Shown piece after piece: positions 45,638-53,784 of a DNA stretch of 64,000 nucleotides. The stretch is from NCBI RefSeq assembly GCF_003865135.1, contig NZ_BHZC01000001.1:3472001-3536000 (forward strand), read 5' to 3'. Source of the stretch: Streptomyces chrestomyceticus JCM 4735 (GTDB lineage: Bacteria; Actinomycetota; Actinomycetes; Streptomycetales; Streptomycetaceae). Made by a program: the position numbers and the translations under genes. A model generated the notes under the pieces. It searched no databases. It saw nothing but the letters and a program-made list of their open reading frames with translations, and was not told the origin of the DNA. Positions within the stretch are counted from its first letter, which is position 1. The number at the start of each line of letters is the position of its first letter.

Positions 45638-46087
45638 CCCTCCGGCTGGCCCTCCGCCCACCCGACAACGCGGCACCGCCGGCACGCCGCATCAACCGGT
45701 GGCTCGTCTCCCTGCCGCGGACCGGCCTCTCCCAGGGCAGGAGCAGACAGGCAGACCCGCGCGATGCGCTTCCAGCCGATCGCGTGTGAGCGGTGCGAAA
45801 CCGACCATAGGGCACATACCCGCATATGTACTATCTTTCAGCCCCAACCCACCCTCCTTCCCCCCGCAATTACCCCTTCCAGGCGCCACCCCCACCCCCA
45901 ATTCCGGAAACAACGCCCTTCCCCTGTCAACACGGCCATGACCGCGCCACTCCGGCCCGAAGGGCGGACCCACCGGTACGCCTGTACGACGATGTACGCA
46001 CCGACCAGGCGGCCATAGGCAGTCGCCTGCAACAGGTCTGTCTGGTGCGGAACTTGTGCGTGCGAGCTGCACCGCTGGCCTCATTGT
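45638..46087. other. Gene-free region between DUF192 and the MFS gene
   Basis: About 450 bp between converging genes with no credible coding frame. An AT-rich spot is present at about 45815-45850 (CATATGTACTATC) and C-tracts follow. It marks the left edge of the block that separates DUF192 from the rest of the Tad locus. Confidence 0.6.
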
Positions 46088-47320
46088 TCAGTCGGTTGCT
46101 GCCATAGCGTTCGGCCTGGTGGAGGCAGCATCCACCGCACCCGACGCCCGCCCCATCACCGCACGAGCCTCCGTACGGCGCTGAAGAGCCGCCACCCAGA
46201 GCGCAGCGCCCAGGGCCGTCGCGCCCACCGCCGCCCCCACCCAGGCCACCGACGTGTAACCGAAGCCCGCGTCGATCGTCAGGCCGCCCAGCATCGGGGT
46301 GAGGGTGATGCCGACGTTGAAGGCGGAGGTGTTGACCGCGGGGGCCAGGGTCGGGGCGTTCGGGGCGAGGGTGAAGACGCGGGACTGGACGACCGGGTTG
46401 GTGACGTAGCCGGTGAGGCCGAGGGTGAAGACCAGGGCGATGGTCACGGGCAGGTTCTCGGCGGTCAGGGCGAGCAGGGCGGAGGCGGTGGTCAGTCCGC
46501 CGATGCCGAGGAAGAGGGTGCGGAGCGGGTGGCGGTCGGCGGTGCGTCCGCCGAGGGTCATGCCGAGCAGGCCGCCGACCCCGTACAGCGCGAGGACGGC
46601 CGGGACCAGGCTCGCCGGCAGGCCGCTCACCTCGGTCAGCAGGGGCGTGAGGTAGCTGAAGGTGACGATGGCGGCGCCGAAGCTCAGGGTGGTGAGGAGG
46701 TAGGAGACCCACAGGGCGGGGCGGGACATGGCCGCGATCTCACACCGTACGGAGGGGAGTTCGCCTGCGGCCGGACGGGCGGCGGGCAGTGCGGCCAGCA
46801 GGGAGGCCAGGCTGGCGGCGGTCAGAGCGACCACGCCCCAGAAGGCGGCGCGCCACCCGGCGTGCTGGCTCAGCACCGTGCCGACCGGTACGCCGACGAT
46901 CGTGGCGAGGGTGAGTCCGGTGCCGACGACCGACAGCGCCTTGCCCTTGGCTCCGGCCGGCACCAGGCTCACCGCCGCCGCGGCGGCCACCGCCCAGAAG
47001 CCCGCGTACGCGAAGGCGCTGACGACCCGCGTCGCGAACAGCACCCCGTACCCCGGGGCCAGCGCGCCGACCACGTGCCCGGCCACGAAGACGAGCTGGA
47101 AGGCGATCAGCGCGGTGCGGCGCGGCAGGCGCAGGGTGCCGATGGCGAGGACGGGTGCGCCCACCACCATGCCGATGGCGAACGCGGACACCAGCAGCCC
47201 GGCGTCGGGGATGGAGACGCCGAGGTCGGCGGCCACGTTGGGCAGCAGTCCGGCGAGCATGAACTCGGAGGTTCCCTGGGCGAAGATCCCCAGGCCGAGG
47301 AGGTAGACGGCTATGGGCAT
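46088..47320 (-). CDS. MFS drug exporter, Cmx/CmrA type
   Basis: Major-facilitator transporter of 410 aa, 12 membrane segments. The N-terminal IFAQGTSEFMLAGLLP, DLGVSIPDAGLLVSAFA and GMVVGAPVLA match the chloramphenicol-exporter (Cmx/CmrA) branch of the family. The actual drug is not known. The start at 47320 has GGGAG upstream and removes a long N-terminal stretch that has no homology. It is paired with the TetR gene just upstream, which shares an operator with it. Confidence 0.88.
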   Translation of the reverse strand: MPIAVYLLGLGIFAQGTSEFMLAGLLPNVAADLGVSIPDAGLLVSAFAIGMVVGAPVLAIGTLRLPRRTALIAFQLVFVAGHVVGALAPGYGVLFATRVVSAFAYAGFWAVAAAAAVSLVPAGAKGKALSVVGTGLTLATIVGVPVGTVLSQHAGWRAAFWGVVALTAASLASLLAALPAARPAAGELPSVRCEIAAMSRPALWVSYLLTTLSFGAAIVTFSYLTPLLTEVSGLPASLVPAVLALYGVGGLLGMTLGGRTADRHPLRTLFLGIGGLTTASALLALTAENLPVTIALVFTLGLTGYVTNPVVQSRVFTLAPNAPTLAPAVNTSAFNVGITLTPMLGGLTIDAGFGYTSVAWVGAAVGATALGAALWVAALQRRTEARAVMGRASGAVDAASTRPNAMAATD

Positions 47321-47347
47321 GACGTGCGTACTCCCGATGAGGGTTGA

Positions 47348-47371
47348 GTATTGGATAGGTCGGTCCAAAAT
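47348..47371 (-). promoter_or_regulatory. TetR operator before the MFS gene
   Basis: GTATTGGA-N8-TCCAAAAT has the same arms and the same 8-bp spacer as the site before the tetR gene, with two mismatches in one arm. It lies 28 bp upstream of the MFS start. Confidence 0.65.
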
Positions 47372-47418
47372 GAAGGCAAAAGGAAGCGGCCCGGTCGGGC
47401 CGCGCGTGGAGCAGCGCG

Positions 47419-48000
47419 TCAGAGCGCTGCCATGAAGCCCTCCACGATTCCTTCGAGCGCCCCGCGGTCGGCCCCGCAGCGCGCCGAGACACGCAGACCG
47501 CCGACAGCCGCGATGACCAGGTGGGCGAGAGCGCGCGCGTCCTTGCCCGCGTCGATGTCGCCGTCCCGCTGCCCGGACTCGATCGCGGCGCGGATCGCCT
47601 CCAGCCGCAGCCGGTAGTCCCGCGCCAGCTCGCCCGCGACCTCCTCGTCGCGGGCCGCGATCTCGATGGCGGTGTTCACGACCAGGCAGCCGCGCCGGGC
47701 CTCCTCGCTCTCGCACTCCTCGTCCACGACGCGCCGCAGATGCGTACGGATCTTCTCCCGCACCGGCAGGCCGCTCTCCAGCAGCGCGAACAGCTCACTG
47801 TTCCGTTCCGTCATGAAACGGTCCAGCGCCCGCTCGAAAAGGTCGTGCTTGCTCTTGAACGTGTTGTAGATACTGCTGCGCCCGAGACCGGTCGCCTCGC
47901 ACAGGTCCTGCGTGGACGTGCCTTCGTAGCCGGCGGTCCGGAACGCCTCCATCGCGGCACCGACCGCCCGCTCCTCGTCGAACTTCCTGGGGCGGGCCAT
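47419..48000 (-). CDS. TetR-family repressor
   Basis: Regulator of 193 aa. An N-terminal helix-turn-helix (about residues 10-50, AFRTAGYEGTSTQDLCEATGLGRSSIYNTFKSK) is followed by an all-helical ligand domain containing Cys residues in EEARRGCLVVNTAIE, which match the TetR_C_6/YxaF-like type. No Shine-Dalgarno sequence; a TACCGT hexamer 7 nt before the ATG indicates a leaderless message with the operator just upstream. It very probably represses itself and the MFS gene. Confidence 0.9.
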   Translation of the reverse strand: MARPRKFDEERAVGAAMEAFRTAGYEGTSTQDLCEATGLGRSSIYNTFKSKHDLFERALDRFMTERNSELFALLESGLPVREKIRTHLRRVVDEECESEEARRGCLVVNTAIEIAARDEEVAGELARDYRLRLEAIRAAIESGQRDGDIDAGKDARALAHLVIAAVGGLRVSARCGADRGALEGIVEGFMAAL

Positions 48001-48013
48001 GGGGAGGACGGTA

Positions 48014-48043
48014 CAGGTATTGGATCGGCCAGTCCAATACCTG
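48014..48043. promoter_or_regulatory. TetR operator, perfect 11-bp palindrome
   Basis: CAGGTATTGGA, 8 bp, and TCCAATACCTG form perfect arms. The site lies immediately upstream of the tetR -10 hexamer and 58 bp before the HEPN-like gene on the other strand. Confidence 0.75.
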
Positions 48044-48100
48044 GGTCCGCGTCCGCGATCACCGGGCGGAGAGCCACTCTCCAGCCAGTACGCTGATGCG

Positions 48101-48517
48101 ATGGTCGACGTGGGGGTCAGCGAGCTGCGGCGAAGCCGCGAACGGCTCGCGAAACAAGGGGAGTCCGCCGAGCAGGCCGGGGACTGCGCGAGCGGCGGAT
48201 TACTGTTCTTCTACGCTGCCGAGTGCGGGCTGAAGGCCGAGGTACTGCGGTGGATCCTTCAGCGTGAGGACACTTCCGCCTTGCCTGTCGACCTGCGATC
48301 ACACAATCTGCGCCGCTTGGCCAAGGCCCTGAACCTCCAGGACCCCACTCCCGGGCAGGACCCGTTGCGCTGCCGTCGGCACAAGGACAACGCCTGGATC
48401 GAGAGCCATCAGCTCCACGAGGCGTGGCGCTATGGTGCGGAACTGTGCGCAGATGATCAGAAGGCTGCGCTGGAAGCCTTGAAGTCACTGGTGAAGGACG
48501 CCAGGAAAGGATCTTGA
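48101..48517 (+). CDS. HEPN-like small protein
   Basis: Protein of 138 aa, predicted all-helical. The stretch GLLFFYAAECGLKAEVLRWIL followed by LRSHNLRRLAKALNL has the layout of HEPN domains, where an AE-xx-LK helix is followed by an H-N-L helix. An R-x3-H (RCRRH) lies further on, but this is not a perfect R-x4-H catalytic motif. HEPN proteins are often ribonuclease toxins or antiphage effectors. It overlaps or abuts the NTPase gene downstream and so probably works with it. The function is inferred. Confidence 0.55.
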   Translation: MVDVGVSELRRSRERLAKQGESAEQAGDCASGGLLFFYAAECGLKAEVLRWILQREDTSALPVDLRSHNLRRLAKALNLQDPTPGQDPLRCRRHKDNAWIESHQLHEAWRYGAELCADDQKAALEALKSLVKDARKGS

Positions 48518-48522
48518 GCGTT

Positions 48523-51198
48523 ATGGCCGGCAAGCTCTTCACCTGGGTGGACATCGATTCCCGACTGGCGGAGGCGGCCACCGAGGGCCGGTGGCCGCGG
48601 TGGTTGCTGGAGGTCGATGCCTGGTGGGACGCGCTGGAGCTGACCGTCCGCCCGGGGACGGGGAGCGAGACCGTCCGCGACTGGCTGGACAGCCAGTTCG
48701 GTCTCGGGTCGGCCGTCGGGTACGACGCGGGCCTGGAACTCGTCCTCGACCGCCCCGCGGCGCACGCCCCCCACTCACTGCCCGTGCGCCTGGTCGAAGC
48801 CCTCGATTCCGGAGCGGCCCCGCGCCGTCCGAAGCTCAGTGAGCGCCGCGTCACCTCGGCATTGGGAGACACGCTGCCTCGTCCGGCGGACCCGCAGTTC
48901 GCCGGAGACAAGCAGCTCATCGCGTTCCACTCCTTCAAGGGCGGCGTGGGACGCACGTTGCACTCCGTCGCGTTGGCCGACTTCCTGGCGTCTCAGGGTC
49001 AGCACGTCCTCCTCGTGGACGCCGATCTGGAAGCTCCCGGCATCACCTGGATGTACCAGGCGCAGGGCGGGCGCTGCGACATCGCGTACGAGGACGTCCT
49101 CGCCCTCCTGCACTCCTCACGACATGGCGACCCCACACCGGCCGTCCAGATCGCCGCCGCGTACCTTCCCAACCAGAGCGTCTCGCGCTACCCGGGGCCG
49201 GGCCGCATCACCGTGCTTCCCGTCAGCCGGCGCACCCGGCTCGGCCCGCCCCGCATCGGCCCGACGGACCTGCTGACCGAGGACCGCTCACCGTACTTCC
49301 TCAGCGAATCGCTTGCCGCCCTGGCCGTCGCGGCCGAGGCCGACACCGTCGTGATGGACTTGCGGGCCGGAGCGTCCGAACTGGCGGCGCCCGTTCTGCT
49401 GGACCCCCGTGTGACGCGGATCTTCGTCACGACGGTCAGCAGCCAGTCCCTTCAGGGGACCGAGGCGATGATCCGGCAACTGGGGTGCCAGTCACCGGCG
49501 GTGGCACGTACGGACCCGACTCCCGGCGCGATCGTGACGCAGTACCGTCTCGACACCCATGACCTCCATGCCGAGGAGGCGCGCCGAACCCTGTCCGCGG
49601 CGCTGTCGTCCACCATCGCCATGGCGGCGACGGACGAATACACCTCGGAAGACCTCGCGGTGGACGAACAAGTGCTGACCGCGCCGCTCTTGAGCCCGTT
49701 CCGCGAGGAACTGCTCACGCTGCCGCAGAGCTGGGACGCGGTGGTGGAGGTCATCCGACGCTGTGGTCTGCCCGGCTTGCTGAGCGAGTTCGCGCCGAGC
49801 CTCACACAAACAGCAGCGACGTCTTCGGACGAACCTTCGAGCCTGGACGAGCGTCGACGCACCCTGAAGAGCACAGCGGGTCGTCTCATCTTCGCCGAGC
49901 GACAGGGCATGGACTCCAGCCTCGGATTCCTCACCACCGAGCCGGTACGCCGGCTGATCGCGGACCACAGCACCGACCTTCCCGTGGCGATCGTCGTCGG
50001 GGCGAAAGGCGCGGGCAAGACCTTTACGTTCGCCCGCATGTGCAGCGCGGGGACCTGGGATGCTTTCGCGCGGGAGAACGGTCAGAGCGTGGACCGGACC
50101 GCGATGGTCATCCCTGTTCTGGACCCGGCCAACATCGCGGAGCCGGGCACCGGCATGCTTTCCCCGCAAGCGCTCAGGGACCGCGCGGCAGGAGGACAAG
50201 GCGTCACCGCCGATGAGATCCGCAGTCACCTGAACGCCGGTCTCGTGGACCCCCGGGCCCAGGACGCGGAGTTCTGGAGGCAGCGCTGGCTCGAATGCCT
50301 GGCGTGGTCAGCGGGGGCCGCTCGGGATGTATCAGCCGAGGATTTCCTGGTCCGGCGGACACTGGACACGTCCGAAGCCCGTCTCTTCGTGTTCGACGGC
50401 CTGGAGGACTGGCTGGAGTCCTTGGACGCGGAGCCCCGGCGGATGGCCCTGCGCACCCTGCTCATCGAGGTGCCGGCCTGGCTCCGCCGCCTTCGCCATC
50501 GCTCGCTCGGTCTCGTGGTCTTCGTGCGGCAGGACCTGGTCCGCTCGGCGATCAAACAGAATCTCGGGCAGTTCCTCGACCGCTACGCCCCTTATGAGCT
50601 GCGCTGGGACACCGAGGACGCGCTCCGGCTCTCCCTGTGGATCGCGTCGAACGCCGAAGCGGTGGAGGCATCGGGGTCTCCGATCGCGGACATGTCCTAC
50701 GAAGAGATCGTCCATGCCCTCACCCCTCTCTGGGGCGCGAAGCTCGGTACCGAGAAGTCACGTGAAGCGTGGACCGAGCGTTGGGTTCCGGCCGCTCTCG
50801 CGGACTTCAACGAGCAGATCCAGGCCCGCGACGTCGTCCGCTTCCTGCGCGAGGCGGCCGATGCTTCCATCGGCGACGAACGTTGGCCGGACCGCGTACT
50901 GGCACCGGCGGCCATGCGGCGCGCCCTGGGCGCGTGCAGCCGCGCGAAGGTGGATGAGATCAACCAGGAGAATCCCCGCCTCGGAAAACTCCTGCGGCAG
51001 ATGGGCACGTTCTCCGACGACGTCCGCATGCCGTTCGACGCGGAGGATCTGAACCTGTCCCCGGATGATGTCGAGGCTTTGGAGCAGTGGGGCGCGCTGG
51101 CCCGCGACGCCGACGGGCGCTACCGCATGCCCGAGATCTACCGGCATGCCCTCGGCTTCCGTACCCAAGGCAGGGCGCGCGTGGTTCGGACTCCTTGA
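48523..51198 (+). CDS. KGGVGR-motif NTPase with a second P-loop domain
   Basis: Large cytoplasmic protein of 891 aa. An N-terminal region of about 130 residues (FTWVDIDSRLAEA, then WRWLLEVDAWWDALELTV) is followed by a MinD/ParA-type P-loop with the variant Walker A FKGGVGRT (residues 138-145) and LLVDADLEAPGITW. The second half has another P-loop GAKGAGKT at about 491-498 and Walker B LFVFDGLEDW near 622. The end is a winged-helix-like region. Such KGGVGR NTPases are known from predicted conflict systems. ATG at 48523 was chosen; a TTG at 48514 overlapping the HEPN stop is possible. Confidence 0.75.
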   Translation: MAGKLFTWVDIDSRLAEAATEGRWPRWLLEVDAWWDALELTVRPGTGSETVRDWLDSQFGLGSAVGYDAGLELVLDRPAAHAPHSLPVRLVEALDSGAAPRRPKLSERRVTSALGDTLPRPADPQFAGDKQLIAFHSFKGGVGRTLHSVALADFLASQGQHVLLVDADLEAPGITWMYQAQGGRCDIAYEDVLALLHSSRHGDPTPAVQIAAAYLPNQSVSRYPGPGRITVLPVSRRTRLGPPRIGPTDLLTEDRSPYFLSESLAALAVAAEADTVVMDLRAGASELAAPVLLDPRVTRIFVTTVSSQSLQGTEAMIRQLGCQSPAVARTDPTPGAIVTQYRLDTHDLHAEEARRTLSAALSSTIAMAATDEYTSEDLAVDEQVLTAPLLSPFREELLTLPQSWDAVVEVIRRCGLPGLLSEFAPSLTQTAATSSDEPSSLDERRRTLKSTAGRLIFAERQGMDSSLGFLTTEPVRRLIADHSTDLPVAIVVGAKGAGKTFTFARMCSAGTWDAFARENGQSVDRTAMVIPVLDPANIAEPGTGMLSPQALRDRAAGGQGVTADEIRSHLNAGLVDPRAQDAEFWRQRWLECLAWSAGAARDVSAEDFLVRRTLDTSEARLFVFDGLEDWLESLDAEPRRMALRTLLIEVPAWLRRLRHRSLGLVVFVRQDLVRSAIKQNLGQFLDRYAPYELRWDTEDALRLSLWIASNAEAVEASGSPIADMSYEEIVHALTPLWGAKLGTEKSREAWTERWVPAALADFNEQIQARDVVRFLREAADASIGDERWPDRVLAPAAMRRALGACSRAKVDEINQENPRLGKLLRQMGTFSDDVRMPFDAEDLNLSPDDVEALEQWGALARDADGRYRMPEIYRHALGFRTQGRARVVRTP

Positions 51199-51217
51199 GT
51201 GGCGGCCGGCGATCCCC

Positions 51218-51850
51218 CTACTTCCCCGTACGCGGAAAGCTCACCTCGACCCGCCGGTTCTTCTTGCGGCCGGCCTCCGTGGTGTTGTCGGCGATCGGGT
51301 ACTGCTCGCCGTAGCCGCGGATCTGGAAGGTGACCGCCGCGCCGAGGCTCTCGGCCAGTTCGCGCTGGACGGCGTTGGCGCGTTCCTTGGAGAGGACCAG
51401 GCCGTGGGCGTCCGAGCCCAGATTGTCGGTGAAGCCGAAGACGCGCAGGTTGGTGGCGTGCTGTTTCTTGATCTCGGTGGCGATGGTGGTGATGCGGGAC
51501 AGCGCGTCGGGGGAGAGTTCGGCGCTGTCCTTGGCGAAGAGGACCTCGGCCTGGAGGGCGAAGGTCACGTTGGAGTTGGTGTCCTGGCGCCGCTCGGCGC
51601 CGTCGTCCGTCTCGACGATGGACTTGATGTTGAGCACCTTGGCGGGGGCGAGGGTGGCGCCCTGGACCATGCGGAGGTCGGGGTCCTTCGGGTCGATCTT
51701 CACCGGGGCGGTGGTGTCCTCGGAGACGCCGGGCGGGTCGTCGGCGTGGGCGGCCGGCGGGGCCGGGGTGAGGACGAGGAGGAGGGCGGTGGCCGCGGTG
51801 ACGGCGGCCCGGGTGGCGGTGCGGGGTCTGGTCGCGGACGGGGTGGTCAT
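51218..51850 (-). CDS. OmpA-domain secreted protein
   Basis: Exported protein of 210 aa with a signal peptide (about residues 1-36, ending AHADD) and a C-terminal OmpA-type peptidoglycan-binding domain (about 95-205) shown by AEVLFAKDSAELS, VFGFTDNLGSD, LSKERANAVQREL and GYGEQYPIADN. Such domains grip peptidoglycan and here may anchor the pilus apparatus in the thick wall. Three bases separate it from the lipoprotein gene upstream. Confidence 0.88.
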   Translation of the reverse strand: MTTPSATRPRTATRAAVTAATALLLVLTPAPPAAHADDPPGVSEDTTAPVKIDPKDPDLRMVQGATLAPAKVLNIKSIVETDDGAERRQDTNSNVTFALQAEVLFAKDSAELSPDALSRITTIATEIKKQHATNLRVFGFTDNLGSDAHGLVLSKERANAVQRELAESLGAAVTFQIRGYGEQYPIADNTTEAGRKKNRRVEVSFPRTGK

Positions 51851-51853
51851 GGG

Positions 51854-52438
51854 TCAGTCCGAGATCGAGACGGTGGCGGGCGGCATGGTCGGCAACTGGA
51901 AGTCGACCTCGGTCACCTTCGCGGGCGGGGCCGGGAACTGCGCGAAGACGGGCCGGCTCTCGCCCGGTTTCAGGCCGCTCAGTCCGGTGGTGCACAGACA
52001 CTCGCCCTCGGTGTCCCGCAGCACCAGGTAGCGCTTCTTGCCGGCCTTGTCGACCAGGGTGGCGCCGGAGACGGAGGAACGGGAGCGCATGCCGGTCTCG
52101 TTGGAGCGCCAGTTGATCGCGTTGAAGATCTTGGTGCCGTTGTTGGTGACGGTGCCGCTGACGGTGACGAAGCCGCCGGTGTCCCGGACCGCGGAGTGCA
52201 GGGTGACGACCACCCCGTCCGGGCCCTTCACCTCGCCGATGGCCTGCTGGGAGTCGGCGGCCGGGGTGCCGCGCCCGGTGTCTTTCGGAGCGGTGGCCCG
52301 GGTCGGCGGCTTACCGTCCGCGCCGCTCCTGCCGCCGCCCTCGTCACCGCCGCAGCCGCTCACGACGAGAGCGAGGCCGGCGGCGATCGCCGCGGCGGCC
52401 ACTCTCCTGGTGGCCTTCGAAGGGCGCCCAGTGTCCAT
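51854..52438 (-). CDS. Lipoprotein in the Tad cluster
   Basis: Predicted lipoprotein of 194 aa. A basic N-terminus and hydrophobic stretch end in the lipobox VVSGC (Cys at about 28). A Gly/Ser-rich linker and a domain with VTVSGTVTNNGTKIFNAINW, similar to beta-sandwich CARDB/DUF-type folds, follow. It is unrecognised beyond that. The start at 52438 was chosen for its basic lead. Its stop codon lies 3 nt before the OmpA start, so they are one operon. Confidence 0.75.
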   Translation of the reverse strand: MDTGRPSKATRRVAAAAIAAGLALVVSGCGGDEGGGRSGADGKPPTRATAPKDTGRGTPAADSQQAIGEVKGPDGVVVTLHSAVRDTGGFVTVSGTVTNNGTKIFNAINWRSNETGMRSRSSVSGATLVDKAGKKRYLVLRDTEGECLCTTGLSGLKPGESRPVFAQFPAPPAKVTEVDFQLPTMPPATVSISD

Positions 52439-52470
52439 GGATGCGATTCCCTCTGCTCGTCGTCGGCTGG

Positions 52471-53199
52471 TCATTCGGCAAGGCGTACGGAGAACAGGTC
52501 GGCGGCTTCGGGCAGGTCGCGGGGGTCGGCCGGGTCGACGGTCCACTCCTTGCCGTCCTCGCAGGTGAGGTTCACGGTGGGGGGACCGGCGGGTGGGTCG
52601 TTGGCGGGCGGGTCGCCGCCGTCGCCCTGGTCGCCACCGTCTCCCTGGTCATCGCCGTCGCCCTGGCCGGGGCCGTCACCCTCCCCCGGCGCCGGTGTCG
52701 GCGTCGGTGTCGGTTCCGGCTCCGGGCCCGGTGTGCAGCGCGGTTCGACCACCGCCCTGGCCCGTGCCGAGGCGTGGGTGTTCTCGGTCCCGGGGATCAC
52801 CGAACGGCCCACGGTCTTACGGGTGTCGGCCTCGACGGCGAACGACGTGGGGTACGAGTCCGCCGTGCACGTCACGTCGGCGTCGTTGCGGCCGGCGAAC
52901 CACTCGGCGTTCGCGCACGCCTCGGCGCCGGGGACGCCACGGCCGTCGAGCAGGTCCTTCCAGGGCGCGCCTGTACGGATCGCGTCGAGGAGTTCCGTAC
53001 TCAGCCGGTCCCGGTACTTCTGTCCGGCCGCCAGCGCCGCCGCGTCGGCAGCGGTCTGCGCGGAGTTGCGGGTCGCGGCGGCCTGCCCGACCGCGAAGAA
53101 CGCGAAGGCGAGCAGGAGCAGGCCGGCCACGGCCACGATGTACAGGGGAAACGCCTGGCCGGCGTCTCCGGTCCGGCGGCGGGACGCCGCCCGGGTCAG
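52471..53199 (-). CDS. TadG-like pilus assembly protein
   Basis: Membrane-anchored protein of about 242 aa. The N-terminal hydrophobic helix (about residues 17-37, FPLYIVAVAGLLLLAFAFFAVGQ) and ATRNSAQTAADAAALAAGQ match the TadE/TadG-like N-terminus. The C-terminal half contains a Pro/Glu/Thr and Gly/Asp/Gln-rich repetitive linker. No ATG, GTG or TTG is available at the right place. A CTG at 53199 overlaps the Flp stop codon as CTGA, so I take it as the probable start. Confidence 0.7.
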   Translation of the reverse strand: MTRAASRRRTGDAGQAFPLYIVAVAGLLLLAFAFFAVGQAAATRNSAQTAADAAALAAGQKYRDRLSTELLDAIRTGAPWKDLLDGRGVPGAEACANAEWFAGRNDADVTCTADSYPTSFAVEADTRKTVGRSVIPGTENTHASARARAVVEPRCTPGPEPEPTPTPTPAPGEGDGPGQGDGDDQGDGGDQGDGGDPPANDPPAGPPTVNLTCEDGKEWTVDPADPRDLPEAADLFSVRLAE

Positions 53200-53366
53200 A
53201 TTCCCACGACCTCGGAGATCTTGTTGGAGATGGCCGTCGCGATCTGACTGCCGAAGTCCGTGGTCGACAGGACGAGCACGATCGCCACGACCACGGCGAT
53301 GATGCCCAGGTACTCGATCGAGGTCTGCCCCCGGTCGTCGCCCTTTCCCCACAACCGCTTCGCCAT
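53196..53366 (-). CDS. Flp/Fap pilin component
   Basis: Small type IVb pilin of 56 aa. The prepilin cleavage region is DDRGQTSIEYLGIIAVVV, with Gly before the cut and Glu at position 5 of the mature protein, followed by one hydrophobic helix. It is the main structural subunit of the Tad pilus and is likely processed by the peptidase at 44.4 kb. GGAGGGG precedes the ATG. Confidence 0.93.
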   Translation of the reverse strand: MAKRLWGKGDDRGQTSIEYLGIIAVVVAIVLVLSTTDFGSQIATAISNKISEVVGI

Positions 53367-53442
53367 CGTGTTCCCCTCCATGGGCGGCCGGGCCGCTCCG
53401 GTCCGGATGGTCTGCCCCCGTGGTGCCGGCCCGCGCGTACCC

Positions 53443-53487
53443 GTCGTACGGAGGAACGCCGTACGGACGAGAGCCGTACGGGCGCAC
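53443..53487. repeat. 15-bp tandem repeat, three copies
   Basis: The element (C)CGTACGG recurs at exactly 15-bp steps (53445, 53460, 53475). The palindrome CCGTACGG could bind a regulator of flp. Confidence 0.7.
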
Positions 53488-53712
53488 ACCGAACACGCGT
53501 ACACCGGACGTGAGCACGCTACGCATACGCGCGCTCGCGACACGAGAAAAGTACGCCGGAACACCGGTCCCGGAACAGGGCGTCCGCCCGCATTCCTTTC
53601 CCGTGGGCGCGGGTTGAAGCATCGGCCGGTGGGGGGAGGGGAAGGAATGGCCCGGATTGCCCGGTAAGAGTGGCTTGCGGGGGGCGGCTGGGGGATTCGG
53701 TACGGCCGGGCC

Positions 53713-53784
53713 GCCCGGTACCACCAGATCGCCCGGCACAGCCGTTTTGCCCGGTACAGCCGTATCACCCGGTACGCCCGTCCC
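53713..53784. repeat. 18-bp degenerate tandem repeat, four copies
   Basis: Four consecutive 18-bp units begin (G/A)CCCGG(T/C)AC and differ most at their 3' ends. It is not in frame with any supported gene. Confidence 0.75.

Noticed and set aside
45692..46084. A small minus-strand frame between DUF192 and the MFS gene
   Set aside because: Codon use and composition are not coding-like and no motif is seen.
46088..47716. A longer N-terminus for the MFS exporter
   Set aside because: The extra 132 residues are Arg/Gly-rich, overlap the tetR gene and its operator, and lack homology; the start at 47320 has a ribosome binding site.
53647..53667. A strong Shine-Dalgarno followed by ATG and a six-codon frame
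   Set aside because: The frame is very short, lies on the strand opposite to flp, and no downstream gene would use it as a leader peptide.
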